Of a stretch of 64,000 nucleotides of DNA, positions 42,866 through 50,872 are shown one piece after another. Made by a program: the position numbers and the translations under genes. Position 1 is the stretch's first letter. Every line of letters starts with the position of its first letter. Source of the stretch: Actinomadura citrea (GTDB lineage Bacteria > Actinomycetota > Actinomycetes > Streptosporangiales > Streptosporangiaceae); assembly GCF_013409045.1 (NCBI RefSeq), contig NZ_JACCBT010000001.1, forward strand, positions 7,852,669 to 7,916,668, read 5' to 3'. Under the pieces are notes generated by a model that saw nothing but the letters and a program-made list of their open reading frames with translations, was not told the origin of the DNA and did no database searches.

Positions 42866-43981
42866 TCAGCTGCGGTCTTGGGCTATGGTCCAGCGGCCGG
42901 ACGTCGCGCGGGGTGCCGGGCGGGTTCCGGGGTCGCCTCCGGAGGGGAACACGGCGATCGCGACGTACACGTGCTGGCCCTTGCCGAGGCCCTTGGGCAT
43001 GGCGCCGGTGACGAACTGGGCGCCACTGGTGGCCAGGGCGTCCGCACGGGTTTCGGTCCACACCCCGGCCGACTGACCGTCCTCCCAGTCGTGGACCTCG
43101 AACCGCATCTGGTACTCGTCGCCGGGGCTCATCCCTTCGACGCCGACGATGGCGGTGATGTCCGCCCATGTCGAGAGCGGAGCCACGTAACCGGGATAGC
43201 CGTCGGGACGGCCCTTGTCCGGTTCGGAGTGGGAGTCGGCTGGGTCGGCGTGGGTGATGTCCCAGTTGAGGACGGTGAACCGTCCCCATGCCAGAGCCTG
43301 GGACCTGGACTTGCCGTAGCTGCTGCGGATGGGCACTTCGTCCTCCTCGCGTGACCCGAGGGCCAGCGCCTTCAGCTCCGCGAGCGAGCCGCGGAAGGCG
43401 TTGACGTCGCAGTGGCCCGTGATGCCCGGAACCGAACCGCTGGACGAGTACTGCAGGATCGAGATCGGCTCCCCGCCGTACGGCGTCCACCACGAGGCGG
43501 GGACCTTCTGGTAGAGATCGGCCGCGGAGCCGGAGCCGGAGACGTACCGGGACTGCCAGAGCGTGTCGAAGAAGCCGAGATCGGGCCGGCCGTGCTCCTC
43601 CCAGTACCAGCGCGGGAAGTAGCCGATGACGGGATGGCCGCCGGTGCGGCTCTTCACCTCGGCCACCCAGGCCCTGGCGGTGGACGCGTCGGCGCCGGAC
43701 GCCTCGACGTCGAGCGCGACGGCGAGGCGGGACACGTCACCGGCCTTGGCCAGGAAGTAGCGGGCCTGCGCGGCACCGTTGCCGCCGTGCAGGAAGTGGT
43801 AGGCGCCCGGCACGAAGTCGCCGCCGAGCCCGAGCATCCCGGAGCGGTTGTGGCTCCAGGTCGGATTCACGTAGTCGGTCGATTCACTGACCTTGGAGAA
43901 CGCGAACCGGACCCCCGAGCCATGGACGCGCCGCCAGTTCGGCCTGCCCTGATAACTCGCCACATCGACCCCGTAGAGCAC
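42866..43981 (-). CDS. GH25-type muramidase without signal peptide
   Basis: 371 aa, GTG 43981 after GGAGGGAG. GH25 domain (about 1-195): LYGVDVASYQGRPNWRRVHGSGVRFAFSKVSES, FVPGAYHFLHGG, LAVALDVEAS (DxE catalytic pair) and VIGYFPRWYWEE, SILQYSSSGSVPGITGHCDVNAF. It would cleave the beta-1,4 bond of peptidoglycan. A C-terminal beta-rich domain (about 225-371) is of no family I recognise. No Sec signal or membrane helix precedes the catalytic domain, as in phage endolysins. No phage genes are adjacent. Confidence 0.82.
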   Translation of the reverse strand: MLYGVDVASYQGRPNWRRVHGSGVRFAFSKVSESTDYVNPTWSHNRSGMLGLGGDFVPGAYHFLHGGNGAAQARYFLAKAGDVSRLAVALDVEASGADASTARAWVAEVKSRTGGHPVIGYFPRWYWEEHGRPDLGFFDTLWQSRYVSGSGSAADLYQKVPASWWTPYGGEPISILQYSSSGSVPGITGHCDVNAFRGSLAELKALALGSREEDEVPIRSSYGKSRSQALAWGRFTVLNWDITHADPADSHSEPDKGRPDGYPGYVAPLSTWADITAIVGVEGMSPGDEYQMRFEVHDWEDGQSAGVWTETRADALATSGAQFVTGAMPKGLGKGQHVYVAIAVFPSGGDPGTRPAPRATSGRWTIAQDRS

Positions 43982-44116
43982 GGCCGTCTCCCTCCTGGGG
44001 CACGTGGTGGTGCTGTGGGACCACGCCCTAAGGAGACGCTACGGCGAGCGACCATACGGTCACACTCTCCGATACGCTAGGCGACCGTTACGAAACAGGT
44101 CGTAAGTATCCTTGTC

Positions 44117-45022
44117 GTGGCCGCACCGCAGCTGCCGACATCCTTCGGCGCCCTGCCCCCCTTCGGCCACACTGAGCCCATGGAATATGTCGGCCGGGTG
44201 CCCGCCCCGCCGCTCGACCGCTTCATCGACGACATCTACTGCCTGTCCGGGAGGCCGCGCCACCGCCGGGTGAACGTGCCGCCGATGCCGTCCGCGCACC
44301 TGTTCGTCAACCTGGGCGAGCCTGCCCGCCTGTGGGACTCCGACCCTTCGGTGCCCCCGGCGGTGTTCGCCGACGGGTGGTTCATGGGCCTATGGACCCG
44401 GCGTTTCCTCATCGAGCACCCCACGCGGGTACGGCTGGTCGGAGTGCACTTCAAGCCTTGGGGGCTTTCGCCGTTCGTCGACATGCCGGTGACCGAGCTG
44501 CGGGACCGGTGGGTGCCGGTCGACGCCGTCTGGCGGCGGTCATTGGACCGGATCCGCAACCAGGTCGGCGAGATCGCCTCGGCCACCGAAGCGCTGCGGG
44601 TCGTGGAGGAGGAGCTGCGATCGCGACTCGCCGAAGCGCCCTCGCGAGGTCTCGGCCTGGTCCAGCACACCGGCGGGCGCCTGGAGTCCTCCCACGGCAC
44701 GGTCCCCGTCGGCGCGCTGGCCGATGCCGCCGGGGTGAGCGGCAATCACCTGGCCGCGCAGTTCAAGTCACATGTCGGGGTCACCCCGAAGCGGGTGGCG
44801 CGGATCTACCGCTTCGCTCGGCTGATCCTGTCCGTGGACGCCCTGCGCCCGGTCGACTGGTCGGACCTCGCCCACACGGCGGGCTACTTCGACCGGGCCC
44901 ACTTCAGCCGGGAGTTCAAGGACTTCACCGGCCACACCCCGACGGAGTACCTGACCCTGCGGCGCCGGTTCCCCGCCGAGCCGGGGTTCCCACCGGACAG
45001 CGGCCCGATGCCCGCCGATTGA
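44117..45022 (+). CDS. AraC-family transcriptional regulator
   Basis: 301 aa from GTG 44117; an ATG at 44180 (MEYVGRVP) is also possible and neither has a strong ribosome site. N-terminal domain (about 20-170) of the DUF6597 type: RRVNVPPMPSAHLFVNLGEP and GLWTRRFLIEHPTRVRLVGVHFKPWGL. C-terminal double HTH: VPVGALADAAGVSGNHLAAQFKSHVGVTPKRVARIYRFARLI and LAHTAGYFDRAHFSREFKDFTGHTPTEY. It may regulate the RibD-like gene 74 bp downstream. Confidence 0.88.
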   Translation: MAAPQLPTSFGALPPFGHTEPMEYVGRVPAPPLDRFIDDIYCLSGRPRHRRVNVPPMPSAHLFVNLGEPARLWDSDPSVPPAVFADGWFMGLWTRRFLIEHPTRVRLVGVHFKPWGLSPFVDMPVTELRDRWVPVDAVWRRSLDRIRNQVGEIASATEALRVVEEELRSRLAEAPSRGLGLVQHTGGRLESSHGTVPVGALADAAGVSGNHLAAQFKSHVGVTPKRVARIYRFARLILSVDALRPVDWSDLAHTAGYFDRAHFSREFKDFTGHTPTEYLTLRRRFPAEPGFPPDSGPMPAD

Positions 45023-45096
45023 TTTCTTACATGCCCCGTCGCCCCCGGAGACGACAAGATCGGAGACAACGACGCAAGGAGACCTGAGGGGGACCT

Positions 45097-45708
45097 GTGG
45101 GCACAGTGATCATGCACAGCGTCATGTCGGTCGACGGCTTCATCGCCGACGAGAACGACGAGGTCGGAACGCTCCACGACTGGTACTTCGACGGGGACAC
45201 CCCGATCGTCGGAGGCGGCGACGAGGAGTACGACCATTCCGGAACCGCAAGCGGCATCAAGGTCTCGAAGGCATCGGCGGAGTACGTCCGGTCGACGTGG
45301 GACACGATCGGCACGATCGTGATGGGCCGCACCCTGTTCGACCTGGTGAACGGCTGGGAGGGCCGGCCGCCCGCGGGCGACCACGTGATCGTGGTGTCCC
45401 ACCGGCCCAAGCCCGAGGGCTGGCACCCAGAGGCGTCGTACCACTTCGTCGACGACGTGACGGCCGCGATCGACAAGGCCCGGGAACTCGCCGGGGAGCG
45501 CACCGTCGCCGTGAACGCCGGCGACGTGGGCGGCCAGATCCTCGCGGCCGGCCTCGTGGACGAGGTGGCGATGGACGTGGTGCCGGTGGTGTTCGGGGCG
45601 GGCAAACGCTTCTTCGGCGGCGTCGATCGGCAGCACCTGCTGGAGGACCCCCACGTGGTCATCCAAGGCGAGCGCGTCCTGCATCTGAGGTACAGGGTGC
45701 GCCGCTAG
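45097..45708 (+). CDS. RibD C-terminal/dihydrofolate reductase-like protein
   Basis: 203 aa, GTG 45097 after GAGGGGG. DHFR-like fold of the RibD/YwjB group: GTVIMHSVMSVDGFIADEND, IGTIVMGRTLFDLVNGWEG, HVIVVSHRPKPEGW, AVNAGDVGGQILAAGLVDEVAMDVVPVVFGAGKRFFGG. NADPH-dependent reduction of an unknown substrate is expected; it is not a housekeeping folA or ribD. Confidence 0.87.
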   Translation: MGTVIMHSVMSVDGFIADENDEVGTLHDWYFDGDTPIVGGGDEEYDHSGTASGIKVSKASAEYVRSTWDTIGTIVMGRTLFDLVNGWEGRPPAGDHVIVVSHRPKPEGWHPEASYHFVDDVTAAIDKARELAGERTVAVNAGDVGGQILAAGLVDEVAMDVVPVVFGAGKRFFGGVDRQHLLEDPHVVIQGERVLHLRYRVRR

Positions 45709-45938
45709 CCTCTGGCCGCCGGTCCCGTCCGGGCGCCGTGCGGCGCGGTGTCATCGGGATCGTCGGCGGTCTGGCCGGCGACCCTGTAGGCCGTTCCATT
45801 GGCCGGCCGCAGGCCGCACGGCATCCGGTACCAGTCCCCCTGCTTCGCGCCGAACCCGAAGTCGGAGTCGTCGGCCTGGTACACGCAGTCACCGATCGTG
45901 GCGTCGGCTCGCCGGCCCTGGACGGCCCAACCCTGGTC
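45705..45938 (-). pseudogene. Coding-like remnant in frame after the Nudix stop
   Basis: Immediately after the TGA of the Nudix gene the same frame stays open for 77 codons to a TAG at 45705. It reads like a real domain: RADATIGDCVYQADDSDF, GDWYRMPCGLRPAN and AYRVAGQTADD, with two Cys and aromatic spacing as in small extracellular GDCV...C domains. No start codon with a ribosome site precedes it. It may be the tail of a lost gene or of a fused ancestor. Its last bases overlap the RibD-like gene's stop in antisense. Confidence 0.35.
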
Positions 45939-46367
45939 TCACAGGCCGATGTTGCTCTTGGCGCCCATGTAGGAACCGGCGCCGGGGAATCCGGCCTTCG
46001 CAAGGCCGACGAACCGCTCGCCGAAGCCGAGCGACACCAGGTCGGCGAGGCGCACGAACTCGACCCCGCGGATCGGCCGGGAGTCCGCCGCCCCGGCCAC
46101 GACCGTGCCGCCTACGCGACGCGCCTCGAAGGTGATGTGCAGGACGTGCACATCACCGCGAATGTGATCGCAGACGTACAGCAGCCGGCCGACCTCGACG
46201 TCGATACCGGTCTCCTCCCGCATCTCCCTGACCAGCGCCTCGGCCAGCGGCTCGGCCTCTTCCACCTTGCCGCCAGGCAAGGACCACGACCGCCCGGCAT
46301 CGGTGTCCTGGTCCAGCAGCAGAACCCGGTCGTCCTCGATGACCACGCCGGTGACCCGTACGTCCAC
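45939..46367 (-). CDS. Nudix hydrolase
   Basis: 142 aa, GTG 46367. Complete Nudix box: GGKVEEAEPLAEALVREMREETGIDV (46.3-46.2 kb) with the REMREE catalytic core. Preceded by VRVTGVVIEDDRVLLLDQDTDAGRSWSLPGG. It hydrolyses nucleoside diphosphates linked to another moiety; the MutT-like N-terminus does not define the substrate. Unusually, the frame stays open beyond its stop. Confidence 0.9.
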   Translation of the reverse strand: MDVRVTGVVIEDDRVLLLDQDTDAGRSWSLPGGKVEEAEPLAEALVREMREETGIDVEVGRLLYVCDHIRGDVHVLHITFEARRVGGTVVAGAADSRPIRGVEFVRLADLVSLGFGERFVGLAKAGFPGAGSYMGAKSNIGL

Positions 46368-46584
46368 GCCAGCAACCTACCGGGCCGCACGGAGAACACG
46401 ACGGGCCACCGGGAAGGCGAGGGAAGCGCCGACCACGCGTAGTCCCTGGTGGCCGAGGCGGTGGTCTCATGGACGGGCGGCGTCGCCGAGCTGATCTTGG
46501 AACGCGATCGCGCATTCCGCAGCCTCGCCACGTCGACACCGTGCACCCTCACGATCCCGGCCGAAGGGCCTCTGGTGGGCCCCG

Positions 46585-47307
46585 TCAGGCGGAGCAATTC
46601 CGAAGCTTGCCCTTTACCCGATAGGTGCACTTGTAATAGAGGGTCCAGAAATCATAGGCGATCGCCTCACCCTTGTACACGTTCTTCTTCTGTATGTCGC
46701 ATCGGAGACCGGTTCCCGAATGAGGCGACCCCATGCCTAGTACCCCCGTGTCCTGCCAGACGTGGAACTTCCAGCCCTTGAACACCTGATTCACCTGGAT
46801 GGTGTAGAAGGCCTTCTTGGTCAGGGCGACGTCGTAGGTGATCCGGACCGACTTCTCCTGGCCCACTTCGAACGCGACGCCGGCGGAGATCTGCTCGTAC
46901 GTCGCCCCGAGTGTGGCGGTGGCCTTGGTCGTGACCTTGTCTTCCCCCGAGTACGTGAGCTTGTTGCCCGGGCCCTCGCCCGTGGCCCGCCACGGGTGCT
47001 TGTTCGGCTTGTAGTAGTGGGTGCCGACGTACTGCCCCTTCTTGACCCTGCTGGTCACCGCGCAAGGCTGGCCGGCCTTGCGGCCGGCCCCCGCCTGACC
47101 CGCGCCCATCCCGCCCGTACCCGACCCGCCCGCGGACCCGCCGTGCTGTTCGGGCCCTCCCGCGGGCGTCACCACGGAGTCGCCGGCGACCCGGCCCGCC
47201 TGTACGGCGGGCCCGTCGTCCAAGGCCAAGCCACCGGCGTATACGCCACCGGCAGCGACCACCGATCCGACGGTCCCCGCCACCACGATCTTCGCGATCC
47301 TCTGCAT
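46585..47307 (-). CDS. Secreted protein with alternating beta segment
   Basis: 240 aa, ATG 47307 (GAAAGGTGA upstream). A signal-like N-terminal helix (IAKIVVAGTVGSVVAAGGVYAGG), a Gly-rich linker (about 45-80) and a C-terminal beta-rich domain follow. It contains THYYKPNKHPWRATGEGPGNKLTYSG and KVTTKATATLGATYEQISAGVAFEVGQEKSV, a long alternating Thr/Ala/Val pattern. Four Cys (QPCAVT, LRCDIQ, YKCTYR, RNCSA) may form two disulfides. I recall similar secreted streptomycete hypotheticals. Function unknown. Confidence 0.75.
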   Translation of the reverse strand: MQRIAKIVVAGTVGSVVAAGGVYAGGLALDDGPAVQAGRVAGDSVVTPAGGPEQHGGSAGGSGTGGMGAGQAGAGRKAGQPCAVTSRVKKGQYVGTHYYKPNKHPWRATGEGPGNKLTYSGEDKVTTKATATLGATYEQISAGVAFEVGQEKSVRITYDVALTKKAFYTIQVNQVFKGWKFHVWQDTGVLGMGSPHSGTGLRCDIQKKNVYKGEAIAYDFWTLYYKCTYRVKGKLRNCSA

Positions 47308-48020
47308 TTGCCGTTCACCTTTCCGAGCAGTCCCGGATTCACTGGTTGACGGTTCAGTACGCTAACCAGCGAAAATTCGGGACGTTAGGGCCTCGGGGCC
47401 CAAGAACTCGTCTGACCCGGCCCTAATCCGGCGTCCGCTCCCGCACCGCAGGACAGGCGATCGCAGTCGACGACGCGCGGCTCACCGACCCCAACGACCG
47501 CGCAGAAGCCCAGACGGCGGCGTAGACGAAGTGGTTTGCACGGCAGAGTGACAGCGTGGAGGTACTCACCTCCTACTCGAACACATACGCCCAGGTCAGA
47601 GAGCTGCATAAGGAGTTCACGAACCTCATGGCGCGGCCCGATGCCGAAGAACCGGATCTCGGCTAGGGCCATATCTCAGAAATGAGCCCCAAGGCAGCCT
47701 CGACGGTGAAAAAGATCAGCGGACGAGGCGTCGCCAGCAGATGATGACTGCGGCTAAATCCGGTCTGCACGGCATCTTCGGATGGAACCAGACCCTGGTG
47801 GCCGTCGCCGTCGCCACGGTGCTCACGATCTGCGGGTACGACTGGCCGCACCGGCACACGCTCGCTCGACCCCGCCGACGAGGAACGGGCCCGCGCTCGC
47901 AGCGAGACTGCGCTCGCCGAGACCGGATCCGCCCGATGACCTGACGGAACAAGGAGTCGCATGTCCAGGTCTCAAGCGCTCGACTGGAGTCCAGCTCGCC
48001 CTTGCCCTGTACAGTCTCTT
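47308..48020. other. Gene-poor region with a coding remnant
   Basis: No complete gene could be supported. The base composition is locally less GC-rich. One fragment (47526-47666, + strand) has protein-like sequence and is listed separately. Another short frame near 47850-47940 (+) reads LDPADEERARARSETALAETG before a stop, possibly a gene tail. The rest shows no family signal on either strand. Confidence 0.4.
47526..47666 (+). pseudogene. Regulator-like C-terminal fragment
   Basis: Between two stop codons this frame encodes TKWFARQSDSVEVLTSYSN, TYAQVRELHKEFTNLM and a short acidic tail. The F...D.VE.L...Y..VREL pattern resembles the C-terminal end of DUF5753-type XRE regulators. Upstream, the same frame carries AIAVDDARLTDPNDRAEAQ before a TAG at 47523, suggesting a decayed gene. 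A GTG at 47556 exists but would give only 36 aa. Confidence 0.3.
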
Positions 48021-48024
48021 ATGT

Positions 48025-48050
48025 CCGACACGAAAAGCGTGTCGGTTTTT
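48025..48050 (+). terminator. Intrinsic terminator/attenuator in the leader of the GT-like gene
   Basis: CCGACACG (48025-48032) and CGTGTCGG (48038-48045) form an 8-bp stem with an AAAAG loop, followed by TTTTT, the only canonical U-tract terminator in the window. It ends 25 bp before the ATG at 48075. A short frame (ATG 48021) spans the hairpin and continues in frame into the gene, so either a leader peptide or attenuation is possible. Confidence 0.6.
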
Positions 48051-48074
48051 CGCGCAAATAAGAGGGTGATTAAC

Positions 48075-49031
48075 ATGAATCAGGGCCACCCGCCTCCCGG
48101 GCTTCGGGTATTGATAACGACGAATGAGCCCTGGGGCACCTACCACGTGCAGCCACTGCTCGACGAGGCCGCGCGGCGCGGCTGGGAGCTCATTCAGGTG
48201 GTGCCCGACGTGTCGCGGATCAAGCCCGGGGATCCGGTGCCGACCGCGACACCGCGAACGGCACCGCCGGCCGATCTGCTCGTGGTCGCCGGGGCCGGTG
48301 ACTGGCCGGTGGAGGTCGCCGGTCGATTTCCGAGGCTGCCCCTGGCCGCCAGCGGGCTCGCCTATCTGGGGCCGCGGGAAGCCGCCGACGCCGGGCGGCT
48401 GCGCCCGCGGCTGCGGGCGATCACCGCCGCGTCGCAGGGGGCGGCCCTTGCGTTCGCAGGCCATCTCGGCACTCGGCGGACGATAACCGTCGTCGGTTCC
48501 CCGCGGACCGATGATCTGCCGAAGCGGGTGCCCGAGCCGGGGCTGGTACTGGTCCTGACGAGCGTCACCCACCCCGACTCGACAGGTGAAGCGGCGCCCG
48601 GCACAGATCTCCTGCTGGCGGCCGCGGAGGAACTGCGGACGGCCGGCAAGCGGATCATGGTGGGTCTGCACCCGAGGGAGGACCCCGCGTTGTGGGCCCG
48701 CCATGAGATCAGCCAGGTCTCGTCGCAGACTGCCGCAGCACGTGCTGAGGCGGCGATCGGGATTCCGGGAACGGTGTTCCCCCTGATCGCCGCCGTGGGC
48801 ACACCTCTCGTGGGGTGCACCGATCCCGCGCTGAGGGTTCCCGACTATCTGCTCACGGTCTGTTCGTCCACCATCGATGATGCCGCGCTCGCGGTATCCG
48901 CGGTGGACAATGCCCGACTTCCGGCGTCTGAGACGCTGCGGGAGGGCATCGGGCCGGTCGGCGGATCGGCGGGTCGCCTATTCGACGTCTGGTCGAAGGC
49001 GGCACGAGGGGATGTCGTCGAATTGGCGTGA
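48075..49031 (+). CDS. GT-B-fold glycosyltransferase-like protein
   Basis: 318 aa from ATG 48075 (AAGAGGGTG upstream); an extended start at 48021 would include the hairpin-coded residues. N-terminal Rossmann half: LRVLITTNEPWGTYHVQPLLDEAARRGWELIQVVPDVSR; C-terminal half: TITVVGSPRT, LVLVLTSVTHP, AGKRIMVGLHPREDPALW and AEAAIGIPGTVFPLIAAVGTPLVGC. The LHPRE and PGTVFPLIAAVGTP elements recall polymer glycosyltransferases of the CDP-glycerol/polysialyl type. Donor and acceptor unknown. Confidence 0.65.
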   Translation: MNQGHPPPGLRVLITTNEPWGTYHVQPLLDEAARRGWELIQVVPDVSRIKPGDPVPTATPRTAPPADLLVVAGAGDWPVEVAGRFPRLPLAASGLAYLGPREAADAGRLRPRLRAITAASQGAALAFAGHLGTRRTITVVGSPRTDDLPKRVPEPGLVLVLTSVTHPDSTGEAAPGTDLLLAAAEELRTAGKRIMVGLHPREDPALWARHEISQVSSQTAAARAEAAIGIPGTVFPLIAAVGTPLVGCTDPALRVPDYLLTVCSSTIDDAALAVSAVDNARLPASETLREGIGPVGGSAGRLFDVWSKAARGDVVELA

Positions 49032-50156
49032 CCCTTCGTCCCAGCTCCACCCCTGTGGTCACCCACTTGGGGTGGAACACCCGCTGCTCGGGCGGACCGG
49101 TCGCATGCCGGTCCGCCTGGGCGGTCCTCTCGCCTCGGTCGCCGCGAACGGCGGGAGGAACCCCGCGTCCCGGCGACCGGCATTTGCCGTCATCGCCGGG
49201 ACGCTTCTCGTCGCCGCTCTGAACACAGTCGGCACGGTCTTCCGTGCCCGTGCCTCACAGCCCGGAAGAGGCCGTCTGCGGGGATTGACACTCCCGGCGG
49301 TCGTCCGGCCCGGGCCCTGCCCTATACACCCATGGGCCTCGTCCACGAGGTGCTCCGGGTGTATCCGCCCGCCTGGCTGCTCGGCAGGGACCGCGCGCGG
49401 CGGCTCGGCCGGGAAAGCGCCCATCGGCTACCTCAACGTCCCTCCGTCCACACCGATGGACGCGATGACCGCCCTGCCCCACAGCGTTCCCGCCGCAACG
49501 CTCCCGGCACATTCCAGTTCCGTCACCAGCCAATAGTGATCGTCTTCGTCCACGTACTCACCAGGCTCGTCCCCGTCGAGGTCGCCGGCATCGGGGGCGT
49601 CTTCCTTGTATGCCGGACCCTGCGCTGATCCGACTGAGCTCAACGAAGGGGAACTCTCGGGACGGGACGTCAAGCCGATGCTCGGCCCATTGATCAGTCG
49701 TCGGGTCTCAGGAGAAACCGAGGTGTTGGTCGGTACCGATGACGAGCAGGTGACCGTCACGGTCGACGAGGTCGAAATCGAGAAGGGGACCGTCAGAGGG
49801 CGCCCTGCTGGTCACGACGGCTCGGAGTCCAGGCATGAGCGCATCGTAGACACCGAGCCCGACGATCACGGTCGGCTGCCACAGGACATGATGGCGGTTA
49901 CTGACGCGCCTCAGTTCGACCGGACGACAAGGTTCCCCGATGCATCGATCTGGCCGTGGCCGCTGAACGTGCACTGGCGATCAATCCAGACGACGCCATC
50001 GCCATGGCCGGGCTGGCCGAGGCGACGTGGGCCAAGTGGGATGACGCCGCCGTGACTCCACCCCGGTAGCCGTTCAGCACCGGCCTGAGCGGGATGTGGT
50101 CGCCGGCAAGGCCGAGCAGACGGCAGCGGCCGCCACAGCAACTGGACGCACAACGA
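49032..50156. other. Gene-poor region beside tmRNA with decayed fragments
   Basis: No intact gene could be supported over 1.1 kb. Fragments with protein-like sequence occur on both strands: on the minus strand a frame ending at 49428 (DEDDHYWLVTELECAGS, TLWGRAVIASIGVDGG) and one ending at 49708 (DGPLLDFDLVDRDGHLLVIG); on the + strand the TPR-like tail at 49905-50069. Frames shift between them. The 3' end of ssrA is a common integration target, so decay of an inserted element is a reasonable guess. Confidence 0.4.
49905..50069 (+). pseudogene. TPR-like gene tail
   Basis: A 54-codon open frame ends in CIDLAVAAERALAINPDD and AIAMAGLAEATWAKWDD before a TAG at 50067. The A..A..LAINPDD..A...LA pattern is that of a tetratricopeptide repeat. 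It opens after a TGA at 49902 with no usable start, so it looks like the 3' end of a broken gene. Confidence 0.35.
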
Positions 50157-50184
50157 CCCGACCGAAACACAAGTTTCGGTCGGG
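50157..50184 (-). terminator. Terminator of ssrA
   Basis: CCCGACCGAAAC (50157-50168) pairs perfectly with GTTTCGGTCGGG (50173-50184), a 4-nt loop between. It lies 11 bp beyond the tmRNA 3' end. Confidence 0.8.
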
Positions 50185-50194
50185 CCGTTATAGC

Positions 50195-50567
50195 TGGTGG
50201 AGGTGGCGGGAATCGAACCCGCGTCCTTCGGTGATGGGTCAGGGCTTCTCCGGGTGCAGCCTGCTTAGCGTTTTCTCAGTCCCGGCGCTCACGCAGGCGT
50301 GTCGCCGACGGGCTCAGTCGCTGTTGGGTGTCCCTACCGGGCCCGCGACCGGACCGGCAGGTGAAGTCTCCTTACGATGCCAGACCCCGGGACGGAGACG
50401 CTCCCGGGCTGACAGAGTTCACTCCTCGCTCAGGCGGCGAGGGCGAACTCGGACTGCTTCTTGTTGGCAGTTATTGGTTTGCTGTCACAGGATTAACGAG
50501 GTCACGACAGCAACCCTCGACCCGCTTCCCCTGGCTCTAACGACCGAAGTCGAAGCCGGTCACCCCC
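50195..50567 (-). ncRNA. ssrA: tmRNA (transfer-messenger RNA)
   Basis: About 373 nt. The 5' end GGGGGTGACCGGCTTCGAC and the 3' end (TTCGATTCCCGCC, then ACCTCCACCA with encoded CCA) form the tRNA-like acceptor and T arm; the acceptor pairs GGGGGTG with CACCTCC. The tag reading frame at 50468-50430 encodes ANKKQSEFALAA and a TGA. The ending ALAA is the usual protease degron. It rescues stalled ribosomes with SmpB, encoded 2.3 kb upstream on the same strand. Confidence 0.95.
50430..50468 (-). other. tmRNA proteolysis-tag reading frame
   Basis: GCC AAC AAG AAG CAG begins the resume codons; the peptide is ANKKQSEFALAA followed by TGA. Stalled proteins would be extended by these 12 residues after the charged alanine. 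Confidence 0.9.
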
Positions 50568-50872
50568 ATGTTCAGTTGTCAAAGCGTCCGTCCGAGGACG
50601 TCCACACGATGACGCTACAAGGATAACGCGTGCGGGGGCAACGTGATTCCCTCCGGACACACGTGAACCCCGGTGGACGCGATCGGTGTCGCGTCCACCG
50701 GGGTCGACCGGCAGGGTCGGGCCGGTCCGGACGGCAGAGCCTCCCCCGAGACGAGGCTCTGGTCTCATCACGGCGACTGAGTCCGCAACCCCCCAAGCGG
50801 TGGCTCAGTCACCCGTAAAGACGCACGCAGGGGGCTGGTTGGTTGCGTCCTGTCCGTAAAGAGCTGACAAAG
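50568..50872. other. Spacer between the PBP-like gene and ssrA
   Basis: It holds the ssrA promoter region and one strong terminator (50668-50703). No coding frame has family features. A TTGACA at 50581-50576 on the minus strand is too close to the tmRNA 5' end to be its -35. Confidence 0.45.
50668..50703 (-). terminator. 15-bp stem terminator after the PBP-like gene
   Basis: CCCCGGTGGACGCGA (50668-50682) pairs perfectly with 50689-50703, 6-nt loop. It separates the smpB/PBP-like transcript from ssrA. Confidence 0.75.

Noticed and set aside
46449-46781. A + strand frame between the Nudix and secreted-protein genes
   Set aside because: It overlaps the 3' end of the secreted protein in antisense and encodes Ser/Arg/Pro-rich sequence with no family signal.
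49606-50055. A 149-codon + strand frame near ssrA
   Set aside because: It starts without a ribosome site, its composition changes along its length, and better protein-like fragments lie in other frames of the same stretch.
50576-50581. TTGACA as the -35 of ssrA
   Set aside because: It is only about 9 nt from the RNA 5' end, too close for a -35 element.
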